From Flavobacterium humidisoli (GTDB lineage Bacteria > Bacteroidota > Bacteroidia > Flavobacteriales > Flavobacteriaceae): DNA of 64,000 nucleotides. The stretch's first letter is position 1; each line of letters opens with the position of its first letter. The notes below the pieces were generated by a model that was given only the letters and a program-made list of their open reading frames with translations, made no database searches and was not told the DNA's origin. The position numbers and the translations under genes were made by a program. Location of the stretch: the NCBI RefSeq assembly GCF_023272795.1, contig NZ_CP096829.1, forward strand, positions 5,208,001 through 5,272,000. The letters run 5' to 3'. This document shows positions 34,705 through 43,610 of the stretch, in pieces.

Positions 34705-35856
34705 ATGTACCCAAAAGTTAAAGTTTTTTTACACTCCTTTTTAATTATTGTTATAGCCATTAGCTGTCAGTCTAAAGATACCTTTAGCTGGAATGCAGGT
34801 TTCTCTGCACCAAAACACTACGGAGCAACTGGACCCTTTGTAGAATATTTTTATCAAGGCCAAAGCATTGCTGGAGCTTCTTCTGGTGTAGGAATTAATC
34901 CAGGCTGGGAAATTACAAGCGGAGGTTATGTTGGAGGTGATAAATACAAGACAGTTCCTGATAGCATCGCTGTAAAATGGATTTGTGGAGTTGATAGATA
35001 TTCTTACGAAGGAGGAAGTAAATTACCCAGAAATAAAATGCTCGAATTGTTTAAAACAAAGGCGATAGATTCATATGGTAATCGACAAGAATACAGTCTG
35101 ATAGTGGCAGGAATGGCTCCGGGTGGAAATGTTACCATTTGGATGCAGGGAGGAACTGGCAGTACAGAAATATGCAAATTTAAAACAGAAAACAAGGGCG
35201 TATGGAAAGAAAATGATACAGAATATAATAAATATATAACTGAACATCGTACTATATCTGAAGCATTTAAGGAATCAAGTTTTTTTTGGAAAATTCATGG
35301 CATTCCGTATTCGGTTTGGGAAAAAGGAGAAAAAGAATATGATTATGATATAGGTTTTTCAAGTGAGGAAGAATACAAATTTGCATTAACTTTTTATACC
35401 AAGGACGGCAGTTTATTTCAAGTTGACAATAAATCGAGTTTTTTGCCTTGGAAATATAGATTTGTTTCTTATCCAAAAAATTCTGATCATCTTTCTAAAA
35501 AGAAAAAACTTCCGGTACAAATCCACATCCAATGGTACTCACAGGATGAATCAAGGTGGTTTAATGGCGATATTATTATGCCTCAGAACTTAGAAAAAAA
35601 AATTAATTCTAGCCAGTTTGATAGAATGATTATATCAATAGAAAAAGATACTCAAGATAAAGTTATTGGAGATATTTACTTAGTCAATAAATCAAAGCAG
35701 GATAAGATAATGTCTTTTCAGCTTGGGGTTTATAATGAATCTCTCAAAAAACTAATGGCTCCGGAATACTCTCTCCCAAAAGGTTTTGTATTTCCAAAAT
35801 GGGAAGGCAGAGAACATCTTGAGTTTCCAGAATTAGATTATTGGCAAGAAAAGTAG
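34705..35856 (+). CDS. DUF2931 lipoprotein, tandem copy 4 (more diverged)
   Basis: 383 aa. Lipobox IAISC. Same architecture but the N-terminal domain is clearly diverged (FSAPKHYGATGPFVEYFYQGQ), with an altered insert (KGVWKENDTEYNKYITEHRT). Its later domain (FDRMIISIEKDTQDKVIGDIYL) is closer to copy 3 than to copies 1 and 2. The same spacer precedes it, so it belongs to the same duplication series but is older. Confidence 0.82.
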   Translation: MYPKVKVFLHSFLIIVIAISCQSKDTFSWNAGFSAPKHYGATGPFVEYFYQGQSIAGASSGVGINPGWEITSGGYVGGDKYKTVPDSIAVKWICGVDRYSYEGGSKLPRNKMLELFKTKAIDSYGNRQEYSLIVAGMAPGGNVTIWMQGGTGSTEICKFKTENKGVWKENDTEYNKYITEHRTISEAFKESSFFWKIHGIPYSVWEKGEKEYDYDIGFSSEEEYKFALTFYTKDGSLFQVDNKSSFLPWKYRFVSYPKNSDHLSKKKKLPVQIHIQWYSQDESRWFNGDIIMPQNLEKKINSSQFDRMIISIEKDTQDKVIGDIYLVNKSKQDKIMSFQLGVYNESLKKLMAPEYSLPKGFVFPKWEGREHLEFPELDYWQEK

Positions 35857-35903
35857 AGTTATGAGAAACAGTTTTGTGCAGTTTTAGATGTCACCTGCCC
35901 CTA

Positions 35904-35991
35904 CTAGCGAGATCGTCCCGCTCGTGAACACTTAAGTTTATGTACCCGAATAAATTAAGCCTCAAGCGCACGAGCAGGACGATCTCGCTAG
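35904..35991. repeat. Inverted repeat with 23-bp arms
   Basis: Left arm CTAGCGAGATCGTCCCGCTC plus GTG; right arm is its complement with one mismatch (22 of 23). The centre of about 42 bp contains CTTAAGTTTA and TTAAGC. It is much more GC-rich than its surroundings. It separates the four tandem lipoprotein genes from the fifth and may be a terminator or a mobile palindromic unit. Confidence 0.75.
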
Positions 35992-36070
35992 CAGAGGGAA
36001 CTGGTATGGAACCCACACAGGATAGCCAAAATAATATAATCTGGAAACAAACAATAATCAAAGGATAACG

Positions 36071-37165
36071 ATGAAACAGAAAATACATTGTTTAATTACT
36101 GTCTTAATTGCATTGAATATCACCTTAACATCATGTCAAAATAATATGAAAGAAGAAAAATATTCTTGGGGTGCCGCAGTCTGCACACCAAAAAACTACC
36201 CTGCTGAAATTTTTTCAGGACATTTAATATTAGGTGTCAATCCCAAAAGTAGTTATGTGTACATGCCTTTTGATGATGTTATTAATAGCTATGATTTAGG
36301 TGACAATGATGGCTCTTCTTCTGGCCAAGCAGAAGGAATTTCGCCTAAAACGCTAGACATATCTTGGCTCTCATATACTGAAAGCAAAAGTTATTCGGGA
36401 ATCTTTCAACTCGATTCAGATAAAATAGAATCCTTAATGATAAATGGCAGCGAAAGACCATACTGGGATAAAGATGCAAAGAAAATTGGAATAGCTGTAG
36501 ATAAACATTTTGTAATTAATGCAGGGCTTTTTCCTGGAGGTATGGTCGTTTTATACGTTTTTAGTCCTTCAAATATGACCATTGTTGGACGTTATCAGGC
36601 TCATGAGGATAAAACTGTAGATTGGGGCGTTGCACATGAAATAATGAAAACCCAAGAAGGTATTGATGAAACAATCAGAGTTAATATTAAAGATTTGCCA
36701 CAAGAAATATTAGACCAGATTAAAAATGGCACCATTCCGTTTGGATATTGGGAAACTCTTTTTAGAGATTATAATTTAACTCCTCAGGTTAAAGCAGAAG
36801 ATAAAGTAGAAACGATTCGTATAAATTATATTAATGGAGAATTTGAGTCTATTTTCTTGAGTTTAAACAGAAATGTAATGCCAGTAAAAAAACGTGCTAT
36901 TCCACGTAAAGTAAATATTGTTTGGCACGATGTAAACGATAGACGTATGGAAAGCGATGTTTTTTTTGATGAAAAAAAATCGATGGCTCTTTTTGAAGAA
37001 CTACAAGCAGGAGAAGCTGTCCATTTCATAATAGAAATTGACCGTAATACAAAACCAAGAGAAACTAAAGGGATTTCTATAAAATTAAAGTCTGCTTCTT
37101 CTGAAATTGATATGAATGAGGCAATTGTTTCACAGGAATCTTTTACGAAATCTATACCTTATTAG
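36071..37165 (+). CDS. DUF2931 lipoprotein, distant fifth member
   Basis: 364 aa. Lipobox ITLTSC (Cys about 22). The DUF2931 start YSWGAAVCTPKNYPAEIFSGH matches the domain better than the tandem copies do, while the rest is unrelated to them at a glance. Same strand as the cassette, separated from copy 4 by a 23-bp-arm palindrome. Could protect against a different, lost or unlinked effector. Followed by a hairpin shared with the left cassette edge. Confidence 0.78.
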   Translation: MKQKIHCLITVLIALNITLTSCQNNMKEEKYSWGAAVCTPKNYPAEIFSGHLILGVNPKSSYVYMPFDDVINSYDLGDNDGSSSGQAEGISPKTLDISWLSYTESKSYSGIFQLDSDKIESLMINGSERPYWDKDAKKIGIAVDKHFVINAGLFPGGMVVLYVFSPSNMTIVGRYQAHEDKTVDWGVAHEIMKTQEGIDETIRVNIKDLPQEILDQIKNGTIPFGYWETLFRDYNLTPQVKAEDKVETIRINYINGEFESIFLSLNRNVMPVKKRAIPRKVNIVWHDVNDRRMESDVFFDEKKSMALFEELQAGEAVHFIIEIDRNTKPRETKGISIKLKSASSEIDMNEAIVSQESFTKSIPY

Positions 37166-37178
37166 AAAAACTAAAAAA

Positions 37179-37202
37179 CCCTGCAAATACCAATTCGCAG
37201 GG
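37179..37202. terminator. Hairpin between convergent genes, right edge of the type VI cassette
   Basis: CCCTGC-a-AAT ACCA ATT-c-GCAGGG. It lies between the stops of the fifth lipoprotein gene and the minus-strand gene at 37213, so it can serve as a two-way terminator. Its reverse complement matches the hairpin at 26844-26869 almost throughout. Confidence 0.7.
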
Positions 37203-37212
37203 CTTTCTATTT

Positions 37213-37491
37213 TTATTGATTTACTTTTAAACTGGCACAAGCCTTATAAATCTGCTTCTCTGAAAATGGCGATAACGTTTCTGCCAGATTACGGCTGGTT
37301 CTTAAACAGCTCAGTATTTTTTGCCTTAAATTGATATCGTCGCCAAACTCTGTATGCATTAAAAGCTCGAAGATTTCCTGCAAATACATGGGCTGTTCTT
37401 TGTAATCTCCCTCAAACAATTCGTCTGAAAGGAAATTAATTACGGATGGCACTACATCACGATGTGTTGGTTTTTGATTTTCTTTTTGCAT
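37213..37491 (-). CDS. Small helical protein of unknown function
   Basis: 92 aa, soluble, mostly helical (DVVPSVINFLSDELFEG, YLQEIFELLMHTEFGDD, LRQKILSCLRTSRNLAE). I recognise no family. It has an unusually long leader of about 155 nt with strong base-pairing and a consensus -7 element. It lies between the type VI cassette and the helicase-nuclease gene, so it could belong to either or neither. Confidence 0.65.
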   Translation of the reverse strand: MQKENQKPTHRDVVPSVINFLSDELFEGDYKEQPMYLQEIFELLMHTEFGDDINLRQKILSCLRTSRNLAETLSPFSEKQIYKACASLKVNQ

Positions 37492-37656
37492 AATAGAAAA
37501 TTTTAGATACGCGAATACCCCGCTTTAGGTGTGCAAAACATTCAAAGGAATGATTTAGGAAAGTTTCCTGTTCCTTCACCGTGACGAGGTATTCGTTTAT
37601 ATTTACTTTAAAAAAGTTTAGGATTTCTCCTTTGATTGTTTTGCATTGCAAAGATA
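37492..37656 (-). promoter_or_regulatory. Promoter and structured leader of the 92-aa gene
   Basis: TATCTTTG (37649-37656, minus strand), then a leader of about 155 nt. CGAATACC near its middle pairs with GGTATTCG near its end, enclosing about 70 nt that include the inverted words AGGAA/TTCCT. A 64-codon frame covers this leader but its ATG would lie at or before the likely transcription start. Confidence 0.5.
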
Positions 37657-37894
37657 ATCCTTTATTTTAAAAAGAAAGAAAAAGATTACTTTTTAACTAT
37701 AATTTTAATCTAGGTTTAAAAACAAAGATAAAGATTATACTTTGTGGGATTGCTATCTATGCCAAATTAAAAAAACAACTAATCTTCTCACAGTTTAAAA
37801 GCGCAAATTATCAATATTCGCTTTTTTTATCTTTTTTTACCTACCGAACTTCATATCCTCAAGATAAATCTCAGAAATTTTTACTAATTTATAA

Positions 37895-40402
37895 TTATCG
37901 TTTACTAACTATATCGCTTAGATAATTACTTCTAAATAATGGCGGAGTAAAAAAATGTGCTACAAGTAATTTAGAAATTTCTATTTGTGTTATTGCATTA
38001 ATACCAATACTGCATATTGCATTTACATATTGTGTCAAATTTTTTCTAATTTTTTCTAAGGCTTGTTCGTCAATTACTTTTGTATTTTCGCTTGGATTAA
38101 CATTATAGCCTTTTATTTTAGGACTTTGAAGCGTAACAAGTGTGTGTTTAGCAGTCTCACCATATTGTTTTTTAAACCACTCTCCTGATTGTAATAATTG
38201 ACCAATATTATCTCTTGTAATTTCTTCATGTATAGCCATTGATTTAGCCTCTAATATTAAGAAATGGTTATCGGTCATACCCCATAAAACATCTGGGCCA
38301 TTACCAAATTCTAATTCTGGTTCCTGAGCATAGAATCCAATCATTCTTCCAACATTCGCTAAAGCATTTTCAAATTTAATGTAATTAATATCTGGACTAT
38401 ATTTGAAGTTATTAAGCACTTCTTCTAAATAAATTTTGAAATCTTGAGATTTACCAAATTGACTTAAAAACTTTTTGACATTAGAAGATTGTTCCTCATG
38501 TACAGCAATTTTTGTATAATTATTCCCGAGCTTGGTTTGAAACATATGCGTAGCATTTGCTGATGCAGCTAATTGTAAATCATTTGAACCAACCTTATTC
38601 TCTAAATATAACAATTGCGCTGAAAATTGAAAATACCATCCTTTTTGTTTACTCGAAATTGGCATACCATCAATTATTTTTTTAACAATCACATCTTTTG
38701 AACCTGAGTAATTTCTTGATCGAAACAAATCAATTGCCTCTTTTTCATGGACTGCAATATTTATATTTTTTATTTTTTCTTCATTTAAAACATCGACATC
38801 AACTTTAGAAATTCCTTGTGAATGAAATGTTCTCCAGTCAATATTTTGAGACAAACAAAAATCAATTGTTTCTTTTATTGTTTTGATAGAATCTTCTTTA
38901 CTTTCTTCATCTAATAAAGTTAGTCCCATCTCAAGTTGCTTTCTTGTTACAGAGGTAAAATATTGCAAATTATTTCTATTTCCTAAAAATTGAAGTAAAT
39001 CATTCCCCATTAATATTACTGCGCAAAAATCACTTCCTGATCGAACAGCTCTTCCTAAACCTTGCTCAATTATTTGTGCTTTGAGAGAAGCTTTTACGCT
39101 ATCAAGTCTCATTTCTGTATACAATTCTTTAGAAGATGTAAATGCAGGATAACCATCCATTATTAAAATTCTGCACATATCTCCATTTAAATCTACTCCA
39201 TCATACCTATTAACCAAAACATATAATCCTCCTTGTTTAGATTTAAGTGCACTGATATTCTCATTTATGTCTCCATCATTTAACACGATTCCTCCATTTT
39301 TTATCCAAGGTTCTGCCTTTGCATATGATGGAACTAAAACGACAACATTAATGTTATTTTCAGAATATTCTTTTGCTAACTTATAAATATCATTATCAAA
39401 CAAACTTGGATCAAATCTTTTCGGTGCTAAAATTAATCTCTGTCCAATATCTTTTCTATCTTTTGGTATTAAAGCATTAATAATACTTTCTGAATTAATA
39501 CCAAAATCTTTAATTAAATCTGTTTGATCTTCAAAAGTTGCTGAAAGAATGTATCTATGTTTTGCTTCAAAAAAGGATTTTACATTTTGATATGGTACAT
39601 GTATTGGAGCAATTTCAATTCCTTTTGGTCCTAAATAACAGTCATATGATAATAAATCATCTGCTATTAATCCCCATTTAAATTTGAACTCGTCATCTGA
39701 TGAAAACTTATTTAAAAGTGTTGCCACCTCTTCTTCCCTTTCAAACCAAGCCCAATAGGGTACTTTTAAAATACTTGCAAATGGATCGCCATCAATTAAT
39801 CTTCTATATGTTCCAGGTGCTTGATCCTTAAATTCAGCTTCAAAAATTTTAATTATTCTCTCACAAGCTTCATGATTTCTTGGTAAATTAAGTGTAGTTG
39901 TATCTCTTGCCTTATCCAAACAACTATGAGCATCATCAATAACTATAGAACCAATCGTAATTTGGTCGCGATTAAATATTGATTTAGAATTAAATACCTT
40001 TTGGAAAGTGCAAAGCAATATACTTTTACAATTATGAAAATCAGTAGGAAAGTCATTATTTTCATCAATTTCACAAACTGGAATACCATAAAGTTCAGCT
40101 TGCTTTCTTGCTTGATCAAGTAATTGCCTGTCTGGACATAAATACAAAGCTGGACCAACACCTTCATTCATTTTTGAATGAAGCATTAATAAACTAACAA
40201 GTGTTTTACCCGAACCTGTATTCATCTTGCATAGGACATCTCTCTGATTTCTAATTGAATGCCAATAATTTAAAACCTCTTCTTGAATACCTCTCAAATA
40301 AGAATACCCTTCCTTATGGAAAAGACCTTGGAAAATATCTATTGGATGAATTGGCAAATCTTCATTATCATTTGTGACTAGTTTTTTAGCAAAAATGTTC
40401 AT
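37895..40402 (-). CDS. DEAD/DEAH-box helicase with C-terminal nuclease-like domain
   Basis: 835 aa SF2 helicase. Motif I MNTGSGKT (near 65), motif II VIDDAH (near 155), motif VI EQGLGRAVRSG (near 465). The C-terminal 180 residues carry a PD-(D/E)xK-like signature: GNGPDVLWG followed by LILEAKS, with a downstream Gln (IGQLLQSGEW). A helicase fused to such a nuclease suggests DNA or RNA degradation, possibly phage defence. It is a stand-alone gene with no methylase neighbour. About 230 bp of plain AT-rich DNA precedes its stop side (37657-37894). Confidence 0.78.
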   Translation of the reverse strand: MNIFAKKLVTNDNEDLPIHPIDIFQGLFHKEGYSYLRGIQEEVLNYWHSIRNQRDVLCKMNTGSGKTLVSLLMLHSKMNEGVGPALYLCPDRQLLDQARKQAELYGIPVCEIDENNDFPTDFHNCKSILLCTFQKVFNSKSIFNRDQITIGSIVIDDAHSCLDKARDTTTLNLPRNHEACERIIKIFEAEFKDQAPGTYRRLIDGDPFASILKVPYWAWFEREEEVATLLNKFSSDDEFKFKWGLIADDLLSYDCYLGPKGIEIAPIHVPYQNVKSFFEAKHRYILSATFEDQTDLIKDFGINSESIINALIPKDRKDIGQRLILAPKRFDPSLFDNDIYKLAKEYSENNINVVVLVPSYAKAEPWIKNGGIVLNDGDINENISALKSKQGGLYVLVNRYDGVDLNGDMCRILIMDGYPAFTSSKELYTEMRLDSVKASLKAQIIEQGLGRAVRSGSDFCAVILMGNDLLQFLGNRNNLQYFTSVTRKQLEMGLTLLDEESKEDSIKTIKETIDFCLSQNIDWRTFHSQGISKVDVDVLNEEKIKNINIAVHEKEAIDLFRSRNYSGSKDVIVKKIIDGMPISSKQKGWYFQFSAQLLYLENKVGSNDLQLAASANATHMFQTKLGNNYTKIAVHEEQSSNVKKFLSQFGKSQDFKIYLEEVLNNFKYSPDINYIKFENALANVGRMIGFYAQEPELEFGNGPDVLWGMTDNHFLILEAKSMAIHEEITRDNIGQLLQSGEWFKKQYGETAKHTLVTLQSPKIKGYNVNPSENTKVIDEQALEKIRKNLTQYVNAICSIGINAITQIEISKLLVAHFFTPPLFRSNYLSDIVSKR

Positions 40403-40647
40403 ACTATATAATTTATTTGGTTATTAGTTTTAGGTAATTTTTATTCTAAATGATTATTATATTCAAACAACATTAGCAAAGATGTATAAGATTTCTATAT
40501 CTATTTTACGGTTTTCCATAAACATAGAATTGAATTATCTTCAAATATATATAAACATAAAGCCTTCAAACCAAGTACAAACCCCTGATTTAAAAGCCAA
40601 TATTTTTTTACCACAAAGGCGTTACATTTTTTTGTTTAAGCGTGATT

Positions 40648-40753
40648 TTTGTCCTTCTCAGGAACGAAGAATCACACTAGAAGCTCCGTAAAGTATTTTT
40701 TCCAATCTGTGTCGAATCCCGTGTGAGATTCTTCGTTCCTCAGAAGGACAAAA
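40648..40753. repeat. Dispersed palindromic repeat, diverged copy D
   Basis: Outer arms GTCCTTCTCAGGAACGAAGA and TCTTCGTTCCTCAGAAGGAC (imperfect complement); the centre shares ATCACACTAGAA and GTCGAATCCCG with three other copies at 41702, 43398 and 47169. It fills the gap between the helicase and tatD genes. Confidence 0.7.
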
Positions 40754-40793
40754 CGAGCACTTCATATTACATTTTCACTTTTTGTCTTTGTCG

Positions 40794-41594
40794 CTAAATC
40801 CCAAAAAAGCTCTTAGCATTCCTCGTCGTTCCCTCCGCAACCTTATCCAAAGCAATTCCTTTGAACTGCGCAATTGTTCCGGCAACATACGGCAAAAAAG
40901 CAGGTTCGCAACGGCGCTCGTGGTACTTCTTTAAGAGACTATTCGGGACGTTTTTAGGAAGCATAAATGGCGCATCGGTTTCAATCATCATTCGGTCGAG
41001 CGGTACGTACTGAATGACTTCTTTTAAATGGCTGAAACGCTTGGCATCAGAAATCGCTCCCGTAAAACCGAGATAAAATCCGTTATCGAGATAGGTTTTA
41101 GCTTCCTGCAAAGTTCCCGTAAAACAATGCACAACGCCTTTTGGCAATTGGGGTAAATAGTCTTTGGTGATATTCATAAAGCTGTCAAAAGCGGCTCTTT
41201 CGTGCAAAAACAAAGGTTTCTGTACTTCGATTGCCAATTCTAATTGGGCTTTATAACATTCTTCCTGTTTCTTTCTGGGCGAAAAGTCACGATCAAAATC
41301 GAGTCCGCATTCCCCAACCGAAACGACTTGTTTCTGTTTTAATAAATTCCGCAGTCGTGAAATGCTTTTTTCATCAAAACTCTTCGCATCATGCGGATGA
41401 ATTCCAGCCGTCGAATATAATATTCCCGGATATTGTTTTGCGATTTCTAATGAAGCTTCGCTGTTTCGTACACTTGTGCCTGTGAGTATCATCTGCGATA
41501 CGTCGGCGTCGAGCGCGTCTTGTACGACATCGTCTATGTCGTTTTGGAATTGTTTATTGGTCAAATTAATTCCGATATCTATGTATGTTTTCAT
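40794..41594 (-). CDS. tatD: TatD family metal-dependent hydrolase
   Basis: 266 aa TIM-barrel hydrolase. Metal and active-site motifs visible: DIGINLT in place of the usual DxHxH, GIHPHDAK, VGECGLDFDRDFSP, FLHERAA, VHCFTGT and ETDAPFML. E. coli TatD is a 3'-5' exonuclease acting on DNA and RNA. It is upstream of no other gene here, but shares strand with RtcB 280 bp away across a repeat, so it may belong to the RNA-repair group or be independent. Confidence 0.9.
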   Translation of the reverse strand: MKTYIDIGINLTNKQFQNDIDDVVQDALDADVSQMILTGTSVRNSEASLEIAKQYPGILYSTAGIHPHDAKSFDEKSISRLRNLLKQKQVVSVGECGLDFDRDFSPRKKQEECYKAQLELAIEVQKPLFLHERAAFDSFMNITKDYLPQLPKGVVHCFTGTLQEAKTYLDNGFYLGFTGAISDAKRFSHLKEVIQYVPLDRMMIETDAPFMLPKNVPNSLLKKYHERRCEPAFLPYVAGTIAQFKGIALDKVAEGTTRNAKSFFGI

Positions 41595-41701
41595 TTCTTT
41601 TTTGTTTTTGCCACGAAGGCGCTAAGTCACAAAGTTTTTTTCATTCTTTGTGCTGAATTAATCTCGCAAAGTCGCAGAGGCGCAAAGTTTTTTATACAAA
41701 G

Positions 41702-41815
41702 TTTGTCATTTCGATCCCGAGGCTTCGGGAGAGAAATCACACCAGAAACTCCACACAGAACGTCGCCAATCTTTGTCGAATCCCGCGTGTGATTTCTCCC
41801 TTCGGTCGAAATGAC
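41702..41815. repeat. Dispersed palindromic repeat, copy A
   Basis: TTTGTCATTTCGA at one end, TCGAAATGACA at the other; inner arms GAGAAATCACAC and GTGTGATTTCTC; centre with CAATCTTTGTCGAATCCCG. Same orientation as copy B. Also nearby (41600-41700) are short GCGCAAAG/CTTTG words of a second repeat type. Confidence 0.8.
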
Positions 41816-41875
41816 AGAAAGTGAGGCAAAACCTTTGTCCCTTTGAACCTATGCACCTTTGAGCCTAAAGAAGAA

Positions 41876-43297
41876 CTAGTCTTCTTTACTTCCATCATCT
41901 GCCATTCTCACCAATTTCGGCGTGAACTTTGCCACAACATCAACTAAATCCTGTTGTGCTTCCATCACTTGGTTGATATCTTTATACGCCATTGGCGCTT
42001 CGTCCAGACCTGCACCGATAAGCGTAACGCCATGATCTTGCAGGATGGATTTCATCTCTGTTTTGGTAATGTTTTTTATGGCCTGAGTTCTGCTCATTTG
42101 TCGTCCTGCTCCGTGTGAAGCCGAATTAATGGCGTTCTCCTCGCCTTTTCCTCTAACCAAAAATCCTGGTGCAGTCATACTTCCTGGAATGATTCCCATC
42201 ACGCCTTTTCCGGCCGGGGTTGCTCCTTTTCTATGCACGATCACTTCTTCTCCGTTCCAGATTTCTTTCCACGCAAAATTATGGTGGTTTTCGACTTTGG
42301 CTAAAATCGTCGCACCCAAAGCGCGTTCCATTTTGTTATGGATAATCTCGTGACAAGCCGAAGCGTAATCACCCGCCAAATTCATCGCCATCCAGTATTC
42401 CTGACCCAATTGTGAGTTCATATCCAGATACGCTAAATTTTTGGCCACTTCTGGAAGTTTACATTCGTCTTTCGCAATTTTAGTATAATGTCCCGCGATT
42501 GTAGCACCCATTCCGCGTGAACCAGAATGCGTTAACAAAGCGACATATTTCCCTTTTGGGATTTTCAAAACCGCATCGTCTTGCGCAAATTCCATGATTC
42601 CGAATTCCACAAAGTGATTTCCACCACCTGAAGAACCTAATTGTGACCATGCTTTATCCTTCAAATTCTTCACAAACGGATTCATATTAAAGGTATCATT
42701 CTCCAAGACCGCATGATCTGATTTGTACTGACCGTGAAATCCGTGACCTGCTCCAAAAATCGAATTCGCGATTAATTCTTTTTTGAATTTGGCTTCATTT
42801 TCAAAGTAAAAATCCTCAGGAATATCATAAACCGACAACGCCATTCTACACCCAATATCAACTCCAACACCATACGGAATAATGGCATTTTTTGTGGCTA
42901 AAACTCCGCCAATCGGCAGTCCGTAACCTTGGTGTGCGTCTGGCATTAAAGCTCCGGCAACCGTAACTGGTAATTTCATGGCAACTTCCATTTGTTTTCT
43001 GGCTCCGTCTTCGATATGATCTAATCCGTAAGCTGAATAAGCATTCGGATTCTGATTTAATGCAATAAAATCTTCTGGTTTTTCATTCGATTTTTCGATT
43101 AAAGCAATAGCCAGTTTACTGAAGATTTTATCGTCTATATAATTCTCCGGAGTTTCTAGGACGTTTTTGAAATTAGCGATCATTTCGTCTCTTGTGAATC
43201 CGTTTCTTTTGCTGTTTATTTTTAAAGCAATCCCAATTATTTTTCCTTCTGGGAATCCTAATTCTAATATATCTGTACCGTTTATTTGTGTTTTCAT
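41876..43297 (-). CDS. rtcB: RNA-splicing ligase RtcB
   Basis: 473 aa from the ATG at 43297; the in-frame TTG at 43318 is in the leader. Landmarks: MPDAHQGYGLPIGG, GVDIGCRM (metal-binding Cys), GGGNHFVEFG, THSGSRGMG, and HGAGRQMSR with the GMP-accepting His. RtcB joins 2',3'-cyclic phosphate (or 3'-phosphate) to 5'-OH ends using GTP and Mn2+. The family repairs cleaved tRNA and, in archaea and animals, splices tRNA. Here its operon leader contains an interrupted tRNA. No RtcA or archease is adjacent. Confidence 0.95.
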   Translation of the reverse strand: MKTQINGTDILELGFPEGKIIGIALKINSKRNGFTRDEMIANFKNVLETPENYIDDKIFSKLAIALIEKSNEKPEDFIALNQNPNAYSAYGLDHIEDGARKQMEVAMKLPVTVAGALMPDAHQGYGLPIGGVLATKNAIIPYGVGVDIGCRMALSVYDIPEDFYFENEAKFKKELIANSIFGAGHGFHGQYKSDHAVLENDTFNMNPFVKNLKDKAWSQLGSSGGGNHFVEFGIMEFAQDDAVLKIPKGKYVALLTHSGSRGMGATIAGHYTKIAKDECKLPEVAKNLAYLDMNSQLGQEYWMAMNLAGDYASACHEIIHNKMERALGATILAKVENHHNFAWKEIWNGEEVIVHRKGATPAGKGVMGIIPGSMTAPGFLVRGKGEENAINSASHGAGRQMSRTQAIKNITKTEMKSILQDHGVTLIGAGLDEAPMAYKDINQVMEAQQDLVDVVAKFTPKLVRMADDGSKED

Positions 43298-43355
43298 TGT
43301 TTCTTTTTTAAGGGACAAAGGTCCAGAGGTTCATAGGTGCAAAGGTGCTTTGCTG

Positions 43356-43376
43356 CTGCGCAGTTATTTTGCGTAG
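43356..43376 (-). promoter_or_regulatory. Palindrome of the shared module, diverged copy upstream of rtcB
   Basis: CTGCGCAG-TTATT-TTGCGTAG, the same palindrome as at 20402, 46343 and 46432, with TTTG 12 bp beyond it on the minus strand instead of 13 and without the TTCAAGAAA tail. It lies 59 bp before the rtcB start. Confidence 0.5.
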
Positions 43377-43397
43377 GTCTTTTTATTTCTCGTAAAG

Positions 43398-43505
43398 TTT
43401 TGTCATTTCGACCGAAGGGAGAAATCACACTAGAAACGCCACACAGAGCGTCGCCAATCTTTGTCGAATCCCGCGTGTGATTTCTCCCTTCGGTCGAAAT
43501 GACAA
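43398..43505. repeat. Dispersed palindromic repeat, copy B
   Basis: TTTTGTCATTTCGACCGAAG ... CTTCGGTCGAAATGACAAA, near-perfect long arms with the same centre as copy A. Lies between the RING/TerD gene and rtcB, so transcription through it would form a long hairpin. Confidence 0.8.
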
Positions 43506-43610
43506 ACTGTGCTACTCTGCGAGATTAAATTTACCAATCTTTGCGGAGACGCACAGCAGTGCGCCTCTACAAAAACCTTTGAACCTTTGCCTCTTTGTAC
43601 CTAATTAAAC

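Noticed and set aside
37457..37651. 64-codon ORF on the minus strand
   Set aside because: Its ATG lies at or before the expected transcription start given by TATCTTTG, and the region folds strongly; treated as a leader.
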